DNA of 64,000 bases, taken from the NCBI GenBank assembly GCA_950295325.1, contig OX485803.1, positions 9,362,001 through 9,426,000 on the forward strand. Reading direction: 5' to 3'. The stretch comes from Polytrichum commune (lineage: Eukaryota; Streptophyta; Polytrichopsida; Polytrichales; Polytrichaceae). The notes beneath the pieces are model-generated. The model had not been told where the DNA came from, ran no database searches, and worked only from the letters and a program-made list of their open reading frames with translations. Shown in pieces: positions 15,201 through 28,200 of the stretch (positions within the stretch are counted from its first letter, which is position 1; each line of letters begins with the position of its first letter). A program made the translations under genes and the position numbers.

Positions 15201-15649
15201 CTTCATTTTTCTTGTGTGGCCCACACTAACTAATAACTAATCCTTGCTTAGCTAGCCTTTATTAACTTAACATCTTAGTTAGTTGTTTTTACTAGCTAGC
15301 AATTCTTCTTACTAAGCTAGTTTCTTTCCTAGCTAATAATTTTTCCCAACTTAGCTAGTTTCTACCACTAGTTAGTTTTTTCTTTTGAATATCCCTAACT
15401 TAAGTAGTTTTTTTTTCCTTCACGGTTGAAGGCCCTAAGTCCTCAATAATTTTCCTTCCCATTTTTGGGGCTAAATATTAAATGAACTAATTTTGTCCAC
15501 AATTCCCTATTAATTCTAACTTTTAATTTTAGCATTAAAACTAAAAATGACCTTACAGAGTGGTGGACTATTTTAGGGGTTCACACAAGAATACAAAGAT
15601 GATTATATTTTCCATAAGATGATTGATTCTAACTTATCATAAACCATAC
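9295..15649. other. Intergenic DNA, no gene recognised
   Basis: Low-coding, A+T-rich DNA. Frames are short (the longest are 97 codons or less) and carry no motif. From about 12950 the composition becomes strongly A+T-rich and stop-dense in all frames. No terminal repeats of a complete transposon were found. Confidence 0.45.
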
Positions 15650-17220
15650 ATCATTAAAAATTCTATCATGCCGTCAGATGCTTGTACCTTATAGGTAAAA
15701 AATCTCTTTTGGTAGCATCAATATTTATCAAAGCACAATTTTTTTATCATCAATTTTTATATCGTTACTAAAATGATTACAAAGCCTCTTCTGCTTTGGG
15801 ACATGTAAGTTTTCCATTCCAACCTCTTTAGAAGGCAATTCTGCAGGGTTTAGTACCTTAAAACAACTCTCGATGATATTGTCTTTGAAACGGTTTTTAA
15901 ATCCTCTACAAATTTTCTCAGCAAAACAAACTTAGAAAGAAATAGTTTTTTCTAAAGCAGCCCAAATTCTATTCCTTATCATTTGAATACCATGATACTT
16001 TGCTCTTCTAATTTTTTTTTAATTTTTTTAAAAATTCCCCCAGGAGGGCCAAAATCAAGATTATATAATAACGAATTTCTTCATTAAAAGTAGATGCATT
16101 TAAATCAATGGATTCAATATTAAACAACATGAAAAACAAAGTTAGTCTAGCCTTAACAAGCGCACCAACAATACTTACATCTACATATTTGTATTGAAAT
16201 ACTTATTCAAAGCTAACAAATTATGTAAAATATTAACAAAAAATTACAAGTAATATATGTGTTTAAATATCCTTAATATTATAAAAATGAAACCATCACT
16301 TGGACCATCATCATCATTTTTAACATCACGAGAATATGTAAAAATATTTTTTAAGGTATTATACAATGTTGTGAAATACTGCCATTTAGACAACCATCTA
16401 TTTTTTCAAGGATTTTTGTGTATCATATAATTATTTTTATAATTCATTAAGACAAAAATTTATCTTGCTAGATCTTCTAAAATGAGAAGCAATTTTATAA
16501 ATTAAAATTATCAAACAAAGTAGATAAAATTTTACAAAGTGTATTATTTGCAACATCTATAGAAGTAAGGTTAATTCAATATGCAATACAATAGATACTG
16601 AAAATGAAATGATTTATTTTATCTTTTAAACATGCAACCATTTTATTGCAACTTCTTGTCATCATAGATATCCCATCAGATCCAAAACCCACAAACTTAT
16701 CAAAATCCAAACCCCACTGATTCAGGAAAATTACTAAAAATTCTTATATCATAGTAGCATTCTTCCTACCTCCTAGAATAAGTAGAAAATCTATAAATAC
16801 ACATATTAAAATACCATCCTCAATGAAAGTAGCAAACACAACCAAATGTCTTAAAATATAAATATCGGTTGATTTAACCACTGTAACGCGAAAAAACTGT
16901 AAATCTCTAACTTTATCAAACATTTTCCTTTAAATAATATTAGATATACATACTAACATATCCACACAAGCGTTGTCATCATGATATATTTTTATAGTTA
17001 TGATGGCATTTACTACAAGTAATAAATCACACAAGGTAGAAAATTTACCAAAATGATGAAATTATTTCTCCATAGAGTGTGTTGTTTTGAAAAATGTCAT
17101 TAGCGCTTTATCATAAGTCCTTATTACTTGTGTTACTATTTTCTCCATCCTTCTACTTCCACTTTGTGTAACCTATGCCGATTTCTTGTGCTCCTCCGTG
17201 TTGGCATGGTTTTGTAGGGC
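15650..17220 (-). pseudogene. Decayed hAT-like (ZNF862-type) transposase
   Basis: Read on the minus strand from about 17220, one frame gives a long homologous stretch despite stops. It starts with an ALQNHANTEEHKKSA segment at the edge of a zinc-finger region, followed by a helical stretch, then FFRVTVVKSTDI (the position of the DESTD-type catalytic Asp). Near 16690-16660 it has FDKFVGFGSDGISMMT and near 16600 a degenerate IYCIAY segment, the usual HCxAH region. Near 15830 a further in-family segment ends in LPSKEVGMENLHVP. This order is that of hAT-type, ZNF862/DUF4371-like transposases. Many stops and small indels are present, so it is long dead. No intact terminal repeats were identified. 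Confidence 0.7.
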
Positions 17221-19914
17221 TAAAACCTTGAAATTAGTAGATCATAATATTATAAAAACATATTTTTTTCTTGATTTTTTGCAAATTTTATAGTACAATA
17301 CTCCAAGTTCATTATTAAATTACAACCAATGGTAATCTTGTAATCATTTATCTTTTTACAACAATCTTGCAACTGCAACTACAACTTTGTTATTGGCATT
17401 TAATGAGTTAGAGTTAGATGTACTTAGGTCATTGACAACATGAACCAACTCTAATGTTGGTTCCAAAATCCTTTGATTAAAAACCCGTCAAAGTCTTTTG
17501 TCTTTTGTTGGTTGCCATCTAAATATGTAAAAACACCAAATACTACATTAGATTTAGAAAACAACCCTCAAATATTTAAACTCAACACACATAAAAACCC
17601 TAAACAAAAACAATGCTCCATCTTGAAATGTAATTCGAGCATATTGATGTTCAATGGGATTACATCGCCTCCCGATCGTAGCACCTCTTGTTCGATGACT
17701 TCAATCACAGTGCCTCCGGGTTTGATCTAAAAAACACGCATGACATCGACTCCATTCAAGGCTTCAAGCTTTGTGTCCGATCTAAGAAGCATGCATGACA
17801 TCAACTTCCTAGCTTTGCAATCGACGAGCAAATTGTTCGCAAATAAATTTCCGCGAGCAAGTGAGAAATTAAATTGCTTGAGCTATAAAAATGAATGGGA
17901 CCCTAGATGAATCAAACCGGATGAAATCCGCTTATTTCACAATTCATCCGGGTAAAAATCCTCCTCCTCAATATGGTTACCAGTTAAAATATGTTTTTTA
18001 AAAATAAAAAATAAAAAATAAAATTTTAAAGCATAGGTTTCACATCTTCCACTTTCCCAATTTAACCAAATTTTTCACAAAACCAACCAGCTGCCATTAC
18101 ACTAAAAACCCGTTCTCCCTGGACACTGTTATTATAGTTGATCCATTCAAGAAGATGAGGGCAATGAAGGAATTCAACCCTTATAGAATATTTATGTTGA
18201 GAGCAAGATTCTAATGATGCCAAAATAGTCTCTAGTGATTGGTGAGAATGCATCAATGTTCGGGTCCATCGTATGTTATATGAAACAAGAGGTAACTCTA
18301 GAATGTTCATTTTGTTATTTGAACAAGATCTTACATGTTCTTGATAATCCAGAAAAATATTTGGTATGTAAGATGAGAGCTATTTTCAAATTTAATGTGA
18401 ATGTGGCCAATTATTATACATTAGCATCCGTCGCGTCCTATGATGGTGGAGTCAACAAGGTCATATCATCAAGGGGTAAGTTTAAAAATTTACCCCTTGA
18501 AAAATTGACATAGGTTAGTCCTAGGTCAACTGTCAAGTCAATTGCGAAGTTGACATCAAAGAGATATTTTTTTGTAAAAAATTATCTCCAAACCTCACCC
18601 CTGCCCCCCAAAATAAATAAAAATGAGCACATTGATCTTCTTGGGTGCAAGATCTAATGGTCCAAGATTTTTGGGTTTTTTTGGATTTTTTTTTGTTTGT
18701 CTTTGAGAAAATCAAACTCAAATTCAATTGTCAGATCTTGTTGGCCGCTACACTAGCCAACTGTTGTGGTCATTTGGGGGTAGTAGATTTGGAGCGGTCA
18801 ACTAGGAGCACTGGGATGTTGGTCCATTTTTGTCACTTCAAGAAAGAAACAATAAAAAAAATCCTAAAAAATTTGGACCATCGGATTTCATAGCCAACAA
18901 GATCTAAGAATTTGGTATTTTTAATCTTGTCTTGAAATCAAATGCTCTTAGCAATTGTTTGAAGCAATCAACCAAAGTAGTCAACTATTATTCAACTGCT
19001 ACCAACAATAAGCCAAAAATAATAATCATTATTGCAAAATAGAGAACTACACATAAGAGGTTATTATGTCATGTTATTTTTGACATGACATGATGGCCAA
19101 TGGCCACATCACTTCCATTTGCATAACCATGTGCATGGCCCATCAAAACTTCCCTTTGAAAGATTAAGGCGATCCATTGACAAAGAGCCTTACCTGATAA
19201 TACATCATCAAGTTCAATACATGGAGATGGTGAAATGAAGATGATGCCATCAAATTTGAAAATGTGAAAGAGGAGTAAAGAAAACCTCAACATGCTATGT
19301 ACATGATACTTAGGCCGAGCTCAGAATATCATCAGAGTGATGGACAAAAACAAGTAGATGGATAATGACACAACCAGTTTCTATGGTGAAAATTGTACCT
19401 CTTACAACTTTGTCAAATGTACTATAAACATTTAAATTGTTTTTGATTATGCATGTGGTGGCGTTGGTGGTCATGAGAGGAACCTGACTAAATTATATCA
19501 TGTGTATGCTACACAAATTATAACTTATGCTTATGTACATGTATGGAGGGCCTTTAACAAATATTCAACATTTGTACTTGTATGATAGTGTCACTAAACT
19601 TTACATGATGCATAGAAAGTTTGGTTTATTATTGGATGGAGTATAGTGATCTAATCGACTTAATGAACTACTCATCAAAGATGGAGATTGGCTTATATTG
19701 GCATAAAAAAGGAACCAATAACAAGTGGACATATGATCGTATTGATCATTTGATGATAGACTTAGAAACAATGATTGCATGAGCTTTTATGATATATATT
19801 GCAAACTTAGATGCTTATGAGTTACATCTAGAGATGAAAAGGTCTTCAATGACTTTATTGATGAATGCTAGAGTTTTGCATTACACATATGGGTGCAAGC
19901 ATGGTAAAGTGGAC
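17221..19914. other. Intergenic DNA, no gene recognised
   Basis: No supported gene. A 92-codon plus frame at 18235-18513 has a fairly balanced composition but no motif I can name, and no splice context. Elsewhere stops are dense. Confidence 0.45.
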
Positions 19915-20520
19915 CAAAGAAATGCTCTGGTATCTTGAAACCATAGTTTTTTGGGTCAAACGACAAAAATTAGTAGCAAGATGTTGCTTAAATTGAATTA
20001 TTTTTCAAGGTGGCCTATATTTTTGTGTTAAGTACTCAAATGTAGAATACCAAGATGAGATCTTCAAAACTTATCATTAAAAGTAATGCTCAAGAGCAAA
20101 TGGCTAGGTCTAGTTTTGAGCGTAAATTTCATAACCTTAACTATTTCAAACTTGATTTTTTTTTCATATTCCTTGGATTTATCATACACTTGAGGTTGTC
20201 ATCAAATACTTTTGTAGAAAATCATCAATTCGATGTAATTTTATCATATATATATATATAAATAATTACTTGTTCAATCTCACCACTTGCACACTTGCCT
20301 GCACCATCTTCTAAATTATATAGACTTTTTTTGAGATCTTTTTTGTCAACGTGCGTTGCTTGGCTTTATACATCAATATGTTTTATAAGTGTTTATGATC
20401 TTATTCTTTTTCATAAAATCCAAATTTAATATATTATTTTGAATCACTTTCACTTAAACTTGTGCAAGGATCAAGAGTTGTCCACTTTATAGTGCTTGCA
20501 CCCATATAATGATATTCAAA
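19915..20520 (+). repeat. Dispersed repeat, copy 1 (inverted relative to 26560-27170)
   Basis: This stretch aligns over about 0.6 kb with the reverse complement of 26560-27170. Shared landmarks in order are AGAAATGCT, AACCATA followed by GTCAAAC, GTACTCAAAT(G/A)TAGAAT, AAGATGAGATCT, TTTCATATTCCTTG (CTTCATATTCCTTG in the other copy) and ATCACTTTCACTTAAACT. It encodes nothing recognisable and is probably part of an older, unclassified transposon. Confidence 0.65.
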
Positions 20521-22375
20521 AGTATACTTGCACACTTATGGTGATGACCATACATTTATTTATTTTATACATATTGTCACTTATATTTTTATCATTGAAA
20601 ATGTACATGTATTGCTTAATTTAACAAAAGCAAACTTGTGTATAAAGGATTTTTAGAGTATGTTGCGAACTCATGTGTTTCTTAGGTTTTAATACAAGGT
20701 GCACCTCCCAAGGTTCTTTGTGGAGCATTTGAAATCATCGCAAAGGCATGCGCTTATACATGGAACATTTCATATCATGTTCACTTAGTATAATGTACCA
20801 GTTTGTCATGGAGCCCACCTCTTGAAAGGGAGGAAGTACCCCTACAGTGACGCTTGGTCAAACATGATCATAGTAGAGTAGAACGGGCTCCCAGCCTCCC
20901 ATTCACGTCAGGGTAAAAGAAACCCGGACGTTATTTTTATTTTATTTTATTTTATTGTATACCAGTTTGTCCCTTTTATCAATAAGGTAAAACCCTGTTA
21001 TTATGAATGCACAAATAGGTCCATGCCTCAATGATTATTTGCAGACACCTATGTATTATTTAGGAGTTGCCACATTGGGACCACAATATACAATTCATGG
21101 TGTCAATCAATCAAAATACATTTTCTTTGATTTTGATTGAGTATGACTTATTATCCAAAACAAAATCAAAGAAAAATGGTTCCATTGTGATCTCAGTGAA
21201 AAGATTGTACTTTTATTTTGATTCCAACGGTATAGTTGTTCTAGTAAATACACCTGTCACAAGTTTGTTTTTTATGTCAACTCATCTTTGATATGAGGTC
21301 TACCCTCATCTGTAGGGGTTATAATATTAATAACATAAACCGATTTCATGATAAAATGATACGTTGCTTTAGTATATACTCATCTTCTGGTGTGTTCTAG
21401 TAAAATGAAATGATTCCACTATAATATCACATTAGTATTATTTTTAAATATGATATTAATGTGTTTGTTTTATATCCATTGTTAGATAACTCTATTCAAT
21501 AGTGTTGAGACTTACTCATAGTATAAGTTGTACTTGTGGGGGATATTGATTGTCACTAAGAATTTGTGGTGTCTACATAAACTCATCTATTGGGAAGGTG
21601 AAAATTAAATGAGTTGTTGTATATCTTAAAAAGAACTGTTTTAAAACAATTCACTACATTAATGGCATTAGAGACTCCGAATTAGTCTAGTGGGGGTCTA
21701 GTAGGAATGAATCAACCCTCAACCTTTTAGGGGAATTGTTTTCGTTATGACCTTTCATCCATGATGAATGAGTTCACATGAACTCCACGAATCTCAAGCC
21801 CCAATTATATCCAAGTAAATTTACTCTATATTTGGAGTATCTATAAGCTATGTGGTGTTATGCAATTCATTTTTCATGTTCTCCAACTTCTACCAATTAG
21901 ATTCAGACGATGAAACTTGTGTTGCATTAGTAAATCTATGATGAAGCATCAACAAATATCATAATAAAAATCGAACCTCTCCTCACTTAATTATGGTTAT
22001 CACAAGTCCATGTTTGTTGCTTTCTTAAGTGAATATGTAGGTCCTCTCAATTGTGTTCGTTATCGAGTGTGGAGCAGTTAATAAAATATGAAGGTGTTGT
22101 CCAATTTCTTATAAACATGTGTCTTTATGGTGTTTGTTCTTTGATCCTCACAAAACCACTTATTGATCAAATATAGGGGTCCGAGTAAGAAAAGTAACCA
22201 AATAAAACCCGGATACCTTACATGCCAACATTGGTATTTTGCATTGCAAATAACATGATAAGCTTGCTCAATCTGAAAAATCAAAGAGAAGAAACTTGAC
22301 CTATTTGCATCAGGAAGCCATTGAATTTTTTGCCCTTCATTTATCATTCTCCGTCACGACATACAGTCAAGAGTA
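20521..22375. other. Intergenic DNA with a TTTTA microsatellite
   Basis: No gene recognised. A short (TTTTA)n tract lies near 20930-20956. The remaining frames are short and lack motifs. Confidence 0.5.
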
Positions 22376-22982
22376 CAATAATCTCCTGCTTAAGTACGCA
22401 CATGTTTAAGTGCGCAATTTTTTGGACAAATATTAGGATTCATATTTTATTGTTTGAACATATCATGCAGAGTCATTTGTCGCGAATGCATGAATTTTTT
22501 ATGCTTGACATTAAATGTTAGTTTGTTAACATTTTGTTGAAACATCTCAAATGATTGTCACAGTTTGTCCGTTTGAACATTGGAACAAAGCAATTGATCG
22601 TCGATGTCGAGGGCAGTGTTGTGTAGAGCTTCAAAGCCTTTGAAGTTTGTAGCACTTTCAGATTTAGCAGATGTCTTGATAGGCTAGATTTCATTACAAT
22701 ATGTTTTCCCGTTTGTCTCAAAACTTTTCGGATGGCGCCTTCACTGACTTCATACTCCTGTCCCAATGCCTACTTGCTCGGCGCGTTCAACTTGCTCAAC
22801 TTTGTCATGATTTCACATCGTTGGGCTTCAGTCAAGCGGGTTGCCTCAAGTTTCATTCATTTCCCATTGCGATTCATCGAATCAAAGGGTTTAGAAAGCG
22901 ATATGAGTAAAGTACGCACCTACCAACTAAGTGTGCACCAACGATTCCGGTTCAAGGTGCGTACTTAAGCAGGAGATTACTG
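22376..22982. mobile_element. Internally deleted pogo-like DNA transposon
   Basis: The ends are near-perfect inverted repeats: the left starts CAATAATCTCCTGCTTAAGT and the right, read inward, CAGTAATCTCCTGCTTAAGT, continuing into ACGCAC. TA lies directly outside each end (22374-22375 and 22983-22984), the target duplication of the Tc1/mariner/pogo superfamily. Only the N-terminal part of a pogo-type transposase remains inside (22690-22856, minus); the DDE catalytic region is absent. At 607 bp it is a deletion derivative that would need a full-length relative to move. Confidence 0.85.
22690..22856 (-). pseudogene. Pogo-like transposase, CENP-B-type N-terminal HTH fragment
   Basis: The minus frame from 22856 starts MKLEATRLTEAQRCEIMTKL, then has an in-frame TAG, then ALGQEYEVSEGAIRKVLRQT. 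This is the N-terminal helix-turn-helix of CENP-B/pogo transposases, in which a leading TxAQRxEI helix is followed by a recognition helix of the type SEGAIRKV; it binds the terminal repeats of its own element. The second CENP-B helix-turn-helix and the DDE domain are missing. The stop codon shows that even this fragment is dead. The family assignment rests on these motifs. Confidence 0.8.
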
Positions 22983-23677
22983 TATTCTAAAGCACAATAT
23001 CATAAGAATGCCATTGATAAGACTATCATTCATTCATTTATGTACACTTGAGCCCACACTGGTACCCAAATGGAGCTACTATCAATTCTCAGTCAATATA
23101 TACCTTTGATTGACAGATATGACATTTCTAACAGCTCAAGTACTCTTAGAATTGTTCATCTCTGCGAAATATGCTTGGGCAGTCATCTCTAGATTAGCAC
23201 TCATTCTCAAAAATCTCTCACAACCCAACTGTATCACCCATTGTGTCTCTTGCATGACTTAAGTTTTAACACTCACTCAATGTATTGCAATTGCGTAAGA
23301 TCTAATTGATAAAGAGAAGTTAATTAGGATGCATGCAAGTGTATTGTATCAGTGCAACACGAGGCCAAACCACTAGACAAAGTCACTGCGGGTCCCATGT
23401 CACTACAAAATGTAGATTATATTGCAGTAGAACCCAAATATAGAGTCCAAAGTCACTCATTTTTTTAGTCTCAATGGTTGTGGACACCAAAAAAAAGTGA
23501 GGAAATCCATTATTTTTGTAACATGTCATACTATTGTTGTGAAATAATAATAATAATAATAATAATAATTTTTTTTGGTCTAAGCTTAGTGTCCATACAC
23601 AGCTACCATCAATGGATATTGTTACTAGGCGTTAACATCATCATTGCCTGACGAATTTACCCATGTAATGGGTAAAG
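22983..23677. other. Intergenic DNA with an ATA microsatellite
   Basis: No gene. A (TAA/ATA)n microsatellite runs from about 23543 to 23570. Confidence 0.6.
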
Positions 23678-24002
23678 CTACACAAAATATGATATTTAGT
23701 GTTTTGATACACTAAATATGAACGCATACACTAAATATCTATAACCCTATGAAAGTAAGTAACATTAAATGTAAACTCAAACACTAAATATGAACTATGG
23801 TAATATGTGGAAGTTGCATGTTTGAATTAGTATTGATAAGGATATGAAAAAAAAGGATATAATAAAGGAGGAGGCAATAGAGAAGGTAGCGGTACACTTA
23901 TGTCTAATACTAATTGTCAAAGAATTGAAAATTAGTGTTGAGCATGGTAGGGTGGTAACAACACTAAATATAATCAAACACTAAATATCATATTTTGTGT
24001 AG
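23678..24002 (+). mobile_element. MITE, family A, copy 1
   Basis: The ends are perfect inverted repeats of at least 20 bases, CTACACAAAATATGATATTT at the left and its complement at the right. The interior carries shorter repeats of ACACTAAATAT. The sequence matches the element at 24995-25317 along its length in reverse orientation, for example around AAAGAATTGAAAATTAGTGT, so both are one roughly 325-bp family. It is noncoding. The target duplication is unresolved, so a CACTA or PIF-type origin is undecided. Confidence 0.75.
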
Positions 24003-24898
24003 TGACTATGGACAATAATGACCAGTGTTACTAAGCATGACAACATTGTGAAGGTTGTTTACAATGCAAGATGCTATAGTGTACTTGCAACGTCAACATT
24101 GTAACTATGTACTCACTAGCAACACAATCGTAGGCAAACAAGAAGAGGATGAATTTGATTTTAGGCGACTTCTTGCCACGTTTTTGCCAACTTAATGTTG
24201 TGATTTATGAATTTTTCTCTCTACAAGGGGTTCAAACCTCAACTACAAAATGTAGTCTTGCCCAGTGTAGGTTAGAGTGCCTAAACAACACAAGTTGATA
24301 AACATTCTTAGGAGACCAACCTCCAAAGTCATTCACATCAACTCAAAATCTGTGGCTCCAATTCTTGCTCTATGGAACGACATGTAACAACCAATCCTAG
24401 GAAGTTATGAATATCAAGCAACAACATTGAAGATGTGATCAAATAAAGCCCAATACTCAGGAAACCACAAAAACACTGCAACATTAGGTAGAGTAGAAAG
24501 CTCAAAAAACAACAACGCCATACTCAAGTCAAGACACTAGCAGCAAAGAGAACATAGATAGCATTTGCAAAACCAGTGGCGTCTTTGGCATCAGCTAAAT
24601 TTCGTCAGAGAAGGAAAAATGGTTCTCCTTGAATCCTCCAACCTGTGGGCTCACCATAACCTAGTTGATGATACCATTTGAAGAAGACAATGTGCCTTGC
24701 AAAGTTCTAACTATAGCAGCACCTTTCATTTCAGCTTTGTAGCCTCATCATGTATACTCTGAACAATCTGTTTTTCTAGGAAACCACTCTTAAACTTGAA
24801 CTCCCTTGCAAATTGAAGGCACCAAGAATGAGGTCTAGCAATTCAAACTCAAATTGACTTCAGAAACCACATTCAAAGGGCTCTGCGACAGCAAGAGA
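24003..24898. other. Intergenic DNA, no gene recognised
   Basis: Nothing coding or structural was recognised between the MITE and the hairpin. Confidence 0.5.
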
Positions 24899-24955
24899 AA
24901 GGTTCTAGTGGCCTAATCAAGATCTGTACATGTTTGATTAGGCCACTAGAACCTT
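24899..24955. repeat. Perfect 22-bp hairpin with 13-nt loop
   Basis: The left arm (24899-24920) contains GGTTCTAGTGGCCTAATCAA and the right arm (24934-24955) is its exact complement, separated by 13 nt. The stem has no mismatch, which suggests a young inverted duplication or a selected foldback. There is no surrounding coding sequence. A small-RNA precursor is possible but a perfect short stem is not typical of plant miRNA genes, which usually have some mismatches and longer loops. Confidence 0.6.
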
Positions 24956-24994
24956 GTGTGCAATATACACTAGTATACATGTACCTTGTTGTCA

Positions 24995-25317
24995 CTACAC
25001 TAAATAGGATGTTTAGTGTTTGATTATATTTAATGTTGTTACCATCCTACTTTGCTCAACACTAATTTTCAATTCTTTGATGAATAGTGTTAGAATATTT
25101 GCTAGAAGATATGTTGGAATTCTCCTTTTATCATTTTTATTTATTATTAAATCCTTAGTAACATTAATATCAAACATGTAACCTCCAAATATTACCATAG
25201 TTGATATTTAGTGTTCGAGTTTACATTTAATGTTACTTACTTTCATAGGGTTATTAATATTTAGTGTATGCATTTGTATTTAGTGTATCAAACATTAAAT
25301 ATCCTATTTAGTGTAGT
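24995..25317 (-). mobile_element. MITE, family A, copy 2 (opposite orientation)
   Basis: The left end begins CTACACTAAATAGGATGTTT and the right end, read inward, CTACACTAAATAGGATATTT. The interior is a reverse-oriented relative of 23678-24002. It is noncoding. The hairpin at 24899-24955 lies only 40 bp outside its left end. Two family members in opposite orientation about 1 kb apart could pair if cotranscribed. Confidence 0.75.
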
Positions 25318-26559
25318 ACTAGGAAACTATGCGAAAAAGAACCGCAATTGTTTTCCCATTGCGGTTCTTTTGACCACCCTGATCTACAGTTCTTAAACAA
25401 CTACAGATTTTTCTTTTTTTGTTTTGTAACTGTAATTTATTAAAAAAATTGGAGTGTGTAATATACTGTTGGAAAGGTATTTTCAAGACCTTTCTAGCGG
25501 TATATTACAAGATCCACGTGAATTTAGATCCATGTGGATCATCTATTTGAAAATTATATGTTAGTATTCAACCAAGGGTGTCAAGATTCTCCAGCGTTTT
25601 CTCGTCAAAAAAAGAAAAAAAGAAAAGAAAAAGGATTGCAATGACAGAGGCCCAATATCCTGAATTTCTCATATTGTTATTACATGACGTGAGGCTGGAC
25701 AATAAACCCCTTCTTAATGCCATAAAGAACTCAGGAGGAAGGGAAACTTAGTGTGTAAATGTGAGCAAATGAAGGGTCCATAGAAAAGAAATAATCTAAA
25801 CCCAACGCTGAACATAAAAACTCCGCATGGCATCAACAAACAAACATACACCGCCACTACCTCTCTTGGCTATCACAACATATTCTTTAATATATTACAC
25901 GAGAGGAGAGGGGAAGTGGATAAAACACCAACTTCTTCTACATGATGGAGAAGAAGTGTCCAAACCTTTGCACGTCCCCACAAGTAAGTACTTAAAAAAG
26001 TTGAGGTTTGTGAGGTTGATCTAGTGCTACCAAACTCTACTTGCACATCAGCTCCAAAGAATATTAGTTTAAGAAGCAAGACTACAAACAATGAGGTTTG
26101 TAACCTCGGAGGGTGTGTGTGTATGGTTTGAAATTTGGAAGGACGAGCAAGGAGCTAGTGAGAATCGGAGAGAAAATTGGAGGGAGAGCTGCCAAGAGCC
26201 ACGTGTTGCACAAATGGATGTAGGGGGTCACAATATGAGTTGGATGGTATGATATGGGCACATGCTGGTGTGTTGACGTGGGCAAAGTTCCACATGCCAC
26301 ACATGTGTCAATCACTCTAGCTACCATATTAGGGTTCAACAACTAAGAGGTCCAACAAACTCAAAAGAAGGATCCGAAACAACAACACCAATATCACAAC
26401 TTCCAACCCTAAGACATTGGTAAGGCCTTTCCTCTCTAACATCTTCGTTAAATTCTAGCTATCCGGGCCTTTGGATTGGCAGAGCAAAATCGGGTCTTTG
26501 TAGACATGGTGGTTTTGGTGTATTCTTTGCAAAGATGAGATTTGATATAGTTCTTTTTA
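25318..26559. other. Intergenic DNA with small hairpins
   Basis: No gene. A perfect 14-bp stem around AAAAGAACCGCAAT (25335-25348 with 25358-25371) and a less perfect inverted repeat around TGTAATATACTG (about 25456-25512) are present; both are probably MITE relics. Confidence 0.5.
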
Positions 26560-27170
26560 TGTTTGCAGTGATTGGGTCACAATATGGCACAAGCACAGTC
26601 AAGTACAGTACACAACTCCATTACCCAGCATGAGTTTAAGTGAAAGTGATTTAAAATTATATGCTAACTTTGAGTTTTGTGAAGGAAAAAATCAGAAACA
26701 TGTGGAAAAAAAACATTGATCTACAAAGCCAAACAATTTATGTTGATAAATTTATTTTTCCAAGAAAAATCTATATATTTTTGAAGACGATGAAAGTAGT
26801 GTGCAAGTAGGTATATTGAACACATAATTGTATTAAAAAAATTTAAAGTATGATAAAATTTATATTAAATTGATTTTTTAATATAAGAATTCATAATGTT
26901 GCCCTCAAGTTAAAAATTGATTCAAGGAATATGAAGAAAAAAAATCTAATTTCAAATATTTAAGGTCATGAAATCTATGCCCAGAATCAAATTTAGTCCT
27001 TACTTTTTGAGCGGTACTTTTAATAATAAATTTTGGAGATCTCATCTTGATATTCTATATTTGAGTACCTAACACAACAATAGAGGTAGTCATGGAAAAA
27101 AATCCAATTTAAACAACATTTTGTTACTACTTTTAGGTGTTTGACTACAAAATTATGGTTTTTGTATACT
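26560..27170 (-). repeat. Dispersed repeat, copy 2
   Basis: Reverse-oriented partner of 19915-20520, diverged by substitutions and small indels. The shared order of landmarks over about 0.6 kb shows common descent, although neither copy has recognisable ends or coding capacity. Confidence 0.65.
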
Positions 27171-28200
27171 TAAGCATTTCTTCTATATACATGACTGTGG
27201 TTGCTCCCAATAGGAGGGGGCTGAAATTGATAAGTTTGACATGTGTGGCAAATATTGATAAGTAAAACTAGGGCAAGAGGGACCTTGGAGATCCCTTGAT
27301 TGGCAACACGAGATCTTTGGCAAAAAAAATCTCTCCACATTGAGTAAGCTCTCTATAGTTTGGTTGCTCCTACAAGGCATCACATTACAGACCATTTGGA
27401 TTGAAAGGAATGACCTTACCTTTAACAACACCAAATAGGATACTTAAAAAATGTAACAAATGATTTGGCAAGGAATACTTGTTACTAGAATTGCTTGGAA
27501 CATTGGAGTTGAGAAAGAGTCTAATTATGCTGACACGATTGGGAAATATGATCAGATATGAGGAGGAACGAGATTCTCTAACACCGTGCTAATACGAGAA
27601 CCATACACTAGAACACAAGAGTGCCTAATGTTGGGTTAGTCAATCATGCTTAGGGTGTTTACAAAGTGTGGGTTGTTATGCTTCCACCATATGCACCCAA
27701 GAGGACTCACCAAATCCTCTTTCATGGCCCCCTGGTGGCCTTGTTTTTTTGGCTTTTTGGCATTGAAATAATTTTTTTGATTGTGTCACCCAAATAATTA
27801 ATAATTAAAAACACACACACACAATAGGAGGGAAATCTAGTGAAGGGAATCTAAGGGCCATTCTGATCAGCATTGATCTTGAAGAACTGTGTGCATATCA
27901 GTTTTCAATGGATCATGTATTCAATGTGGTGTCCTCTTCTTCTTTTTCAAGTGTTTCAGGTATCCGAGCAGAATAGGTCGGAGTTGGTGCAGTTTGCAAG
28001 TGACAGGATTATGGGGACAATGTGAAAGACAGTATGTGAGCCCGACTCCAAGTTTGTACATCATTCTTAAGATTAGCAAGGGCAGGCGATATAGCTATGC
28101 TTTTGCAAATGGAGGTGCGTGGTATTCTAAATTTGTTGCTTCAGCTGAACATGCTACCAACTTTCCTGTTTACTGTTGGTCCTTCTGTAGTTGGCACTTG
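27171..28200. other. Sequence upstream of the HASTY-like remnant
   Basis: No gene recognised. The plus frame through 27889-28200 is open into the HASTY-like exon, but its upstream translation does not resemble exportin-5, so I do not count it as coding. Confidence 0.4.
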
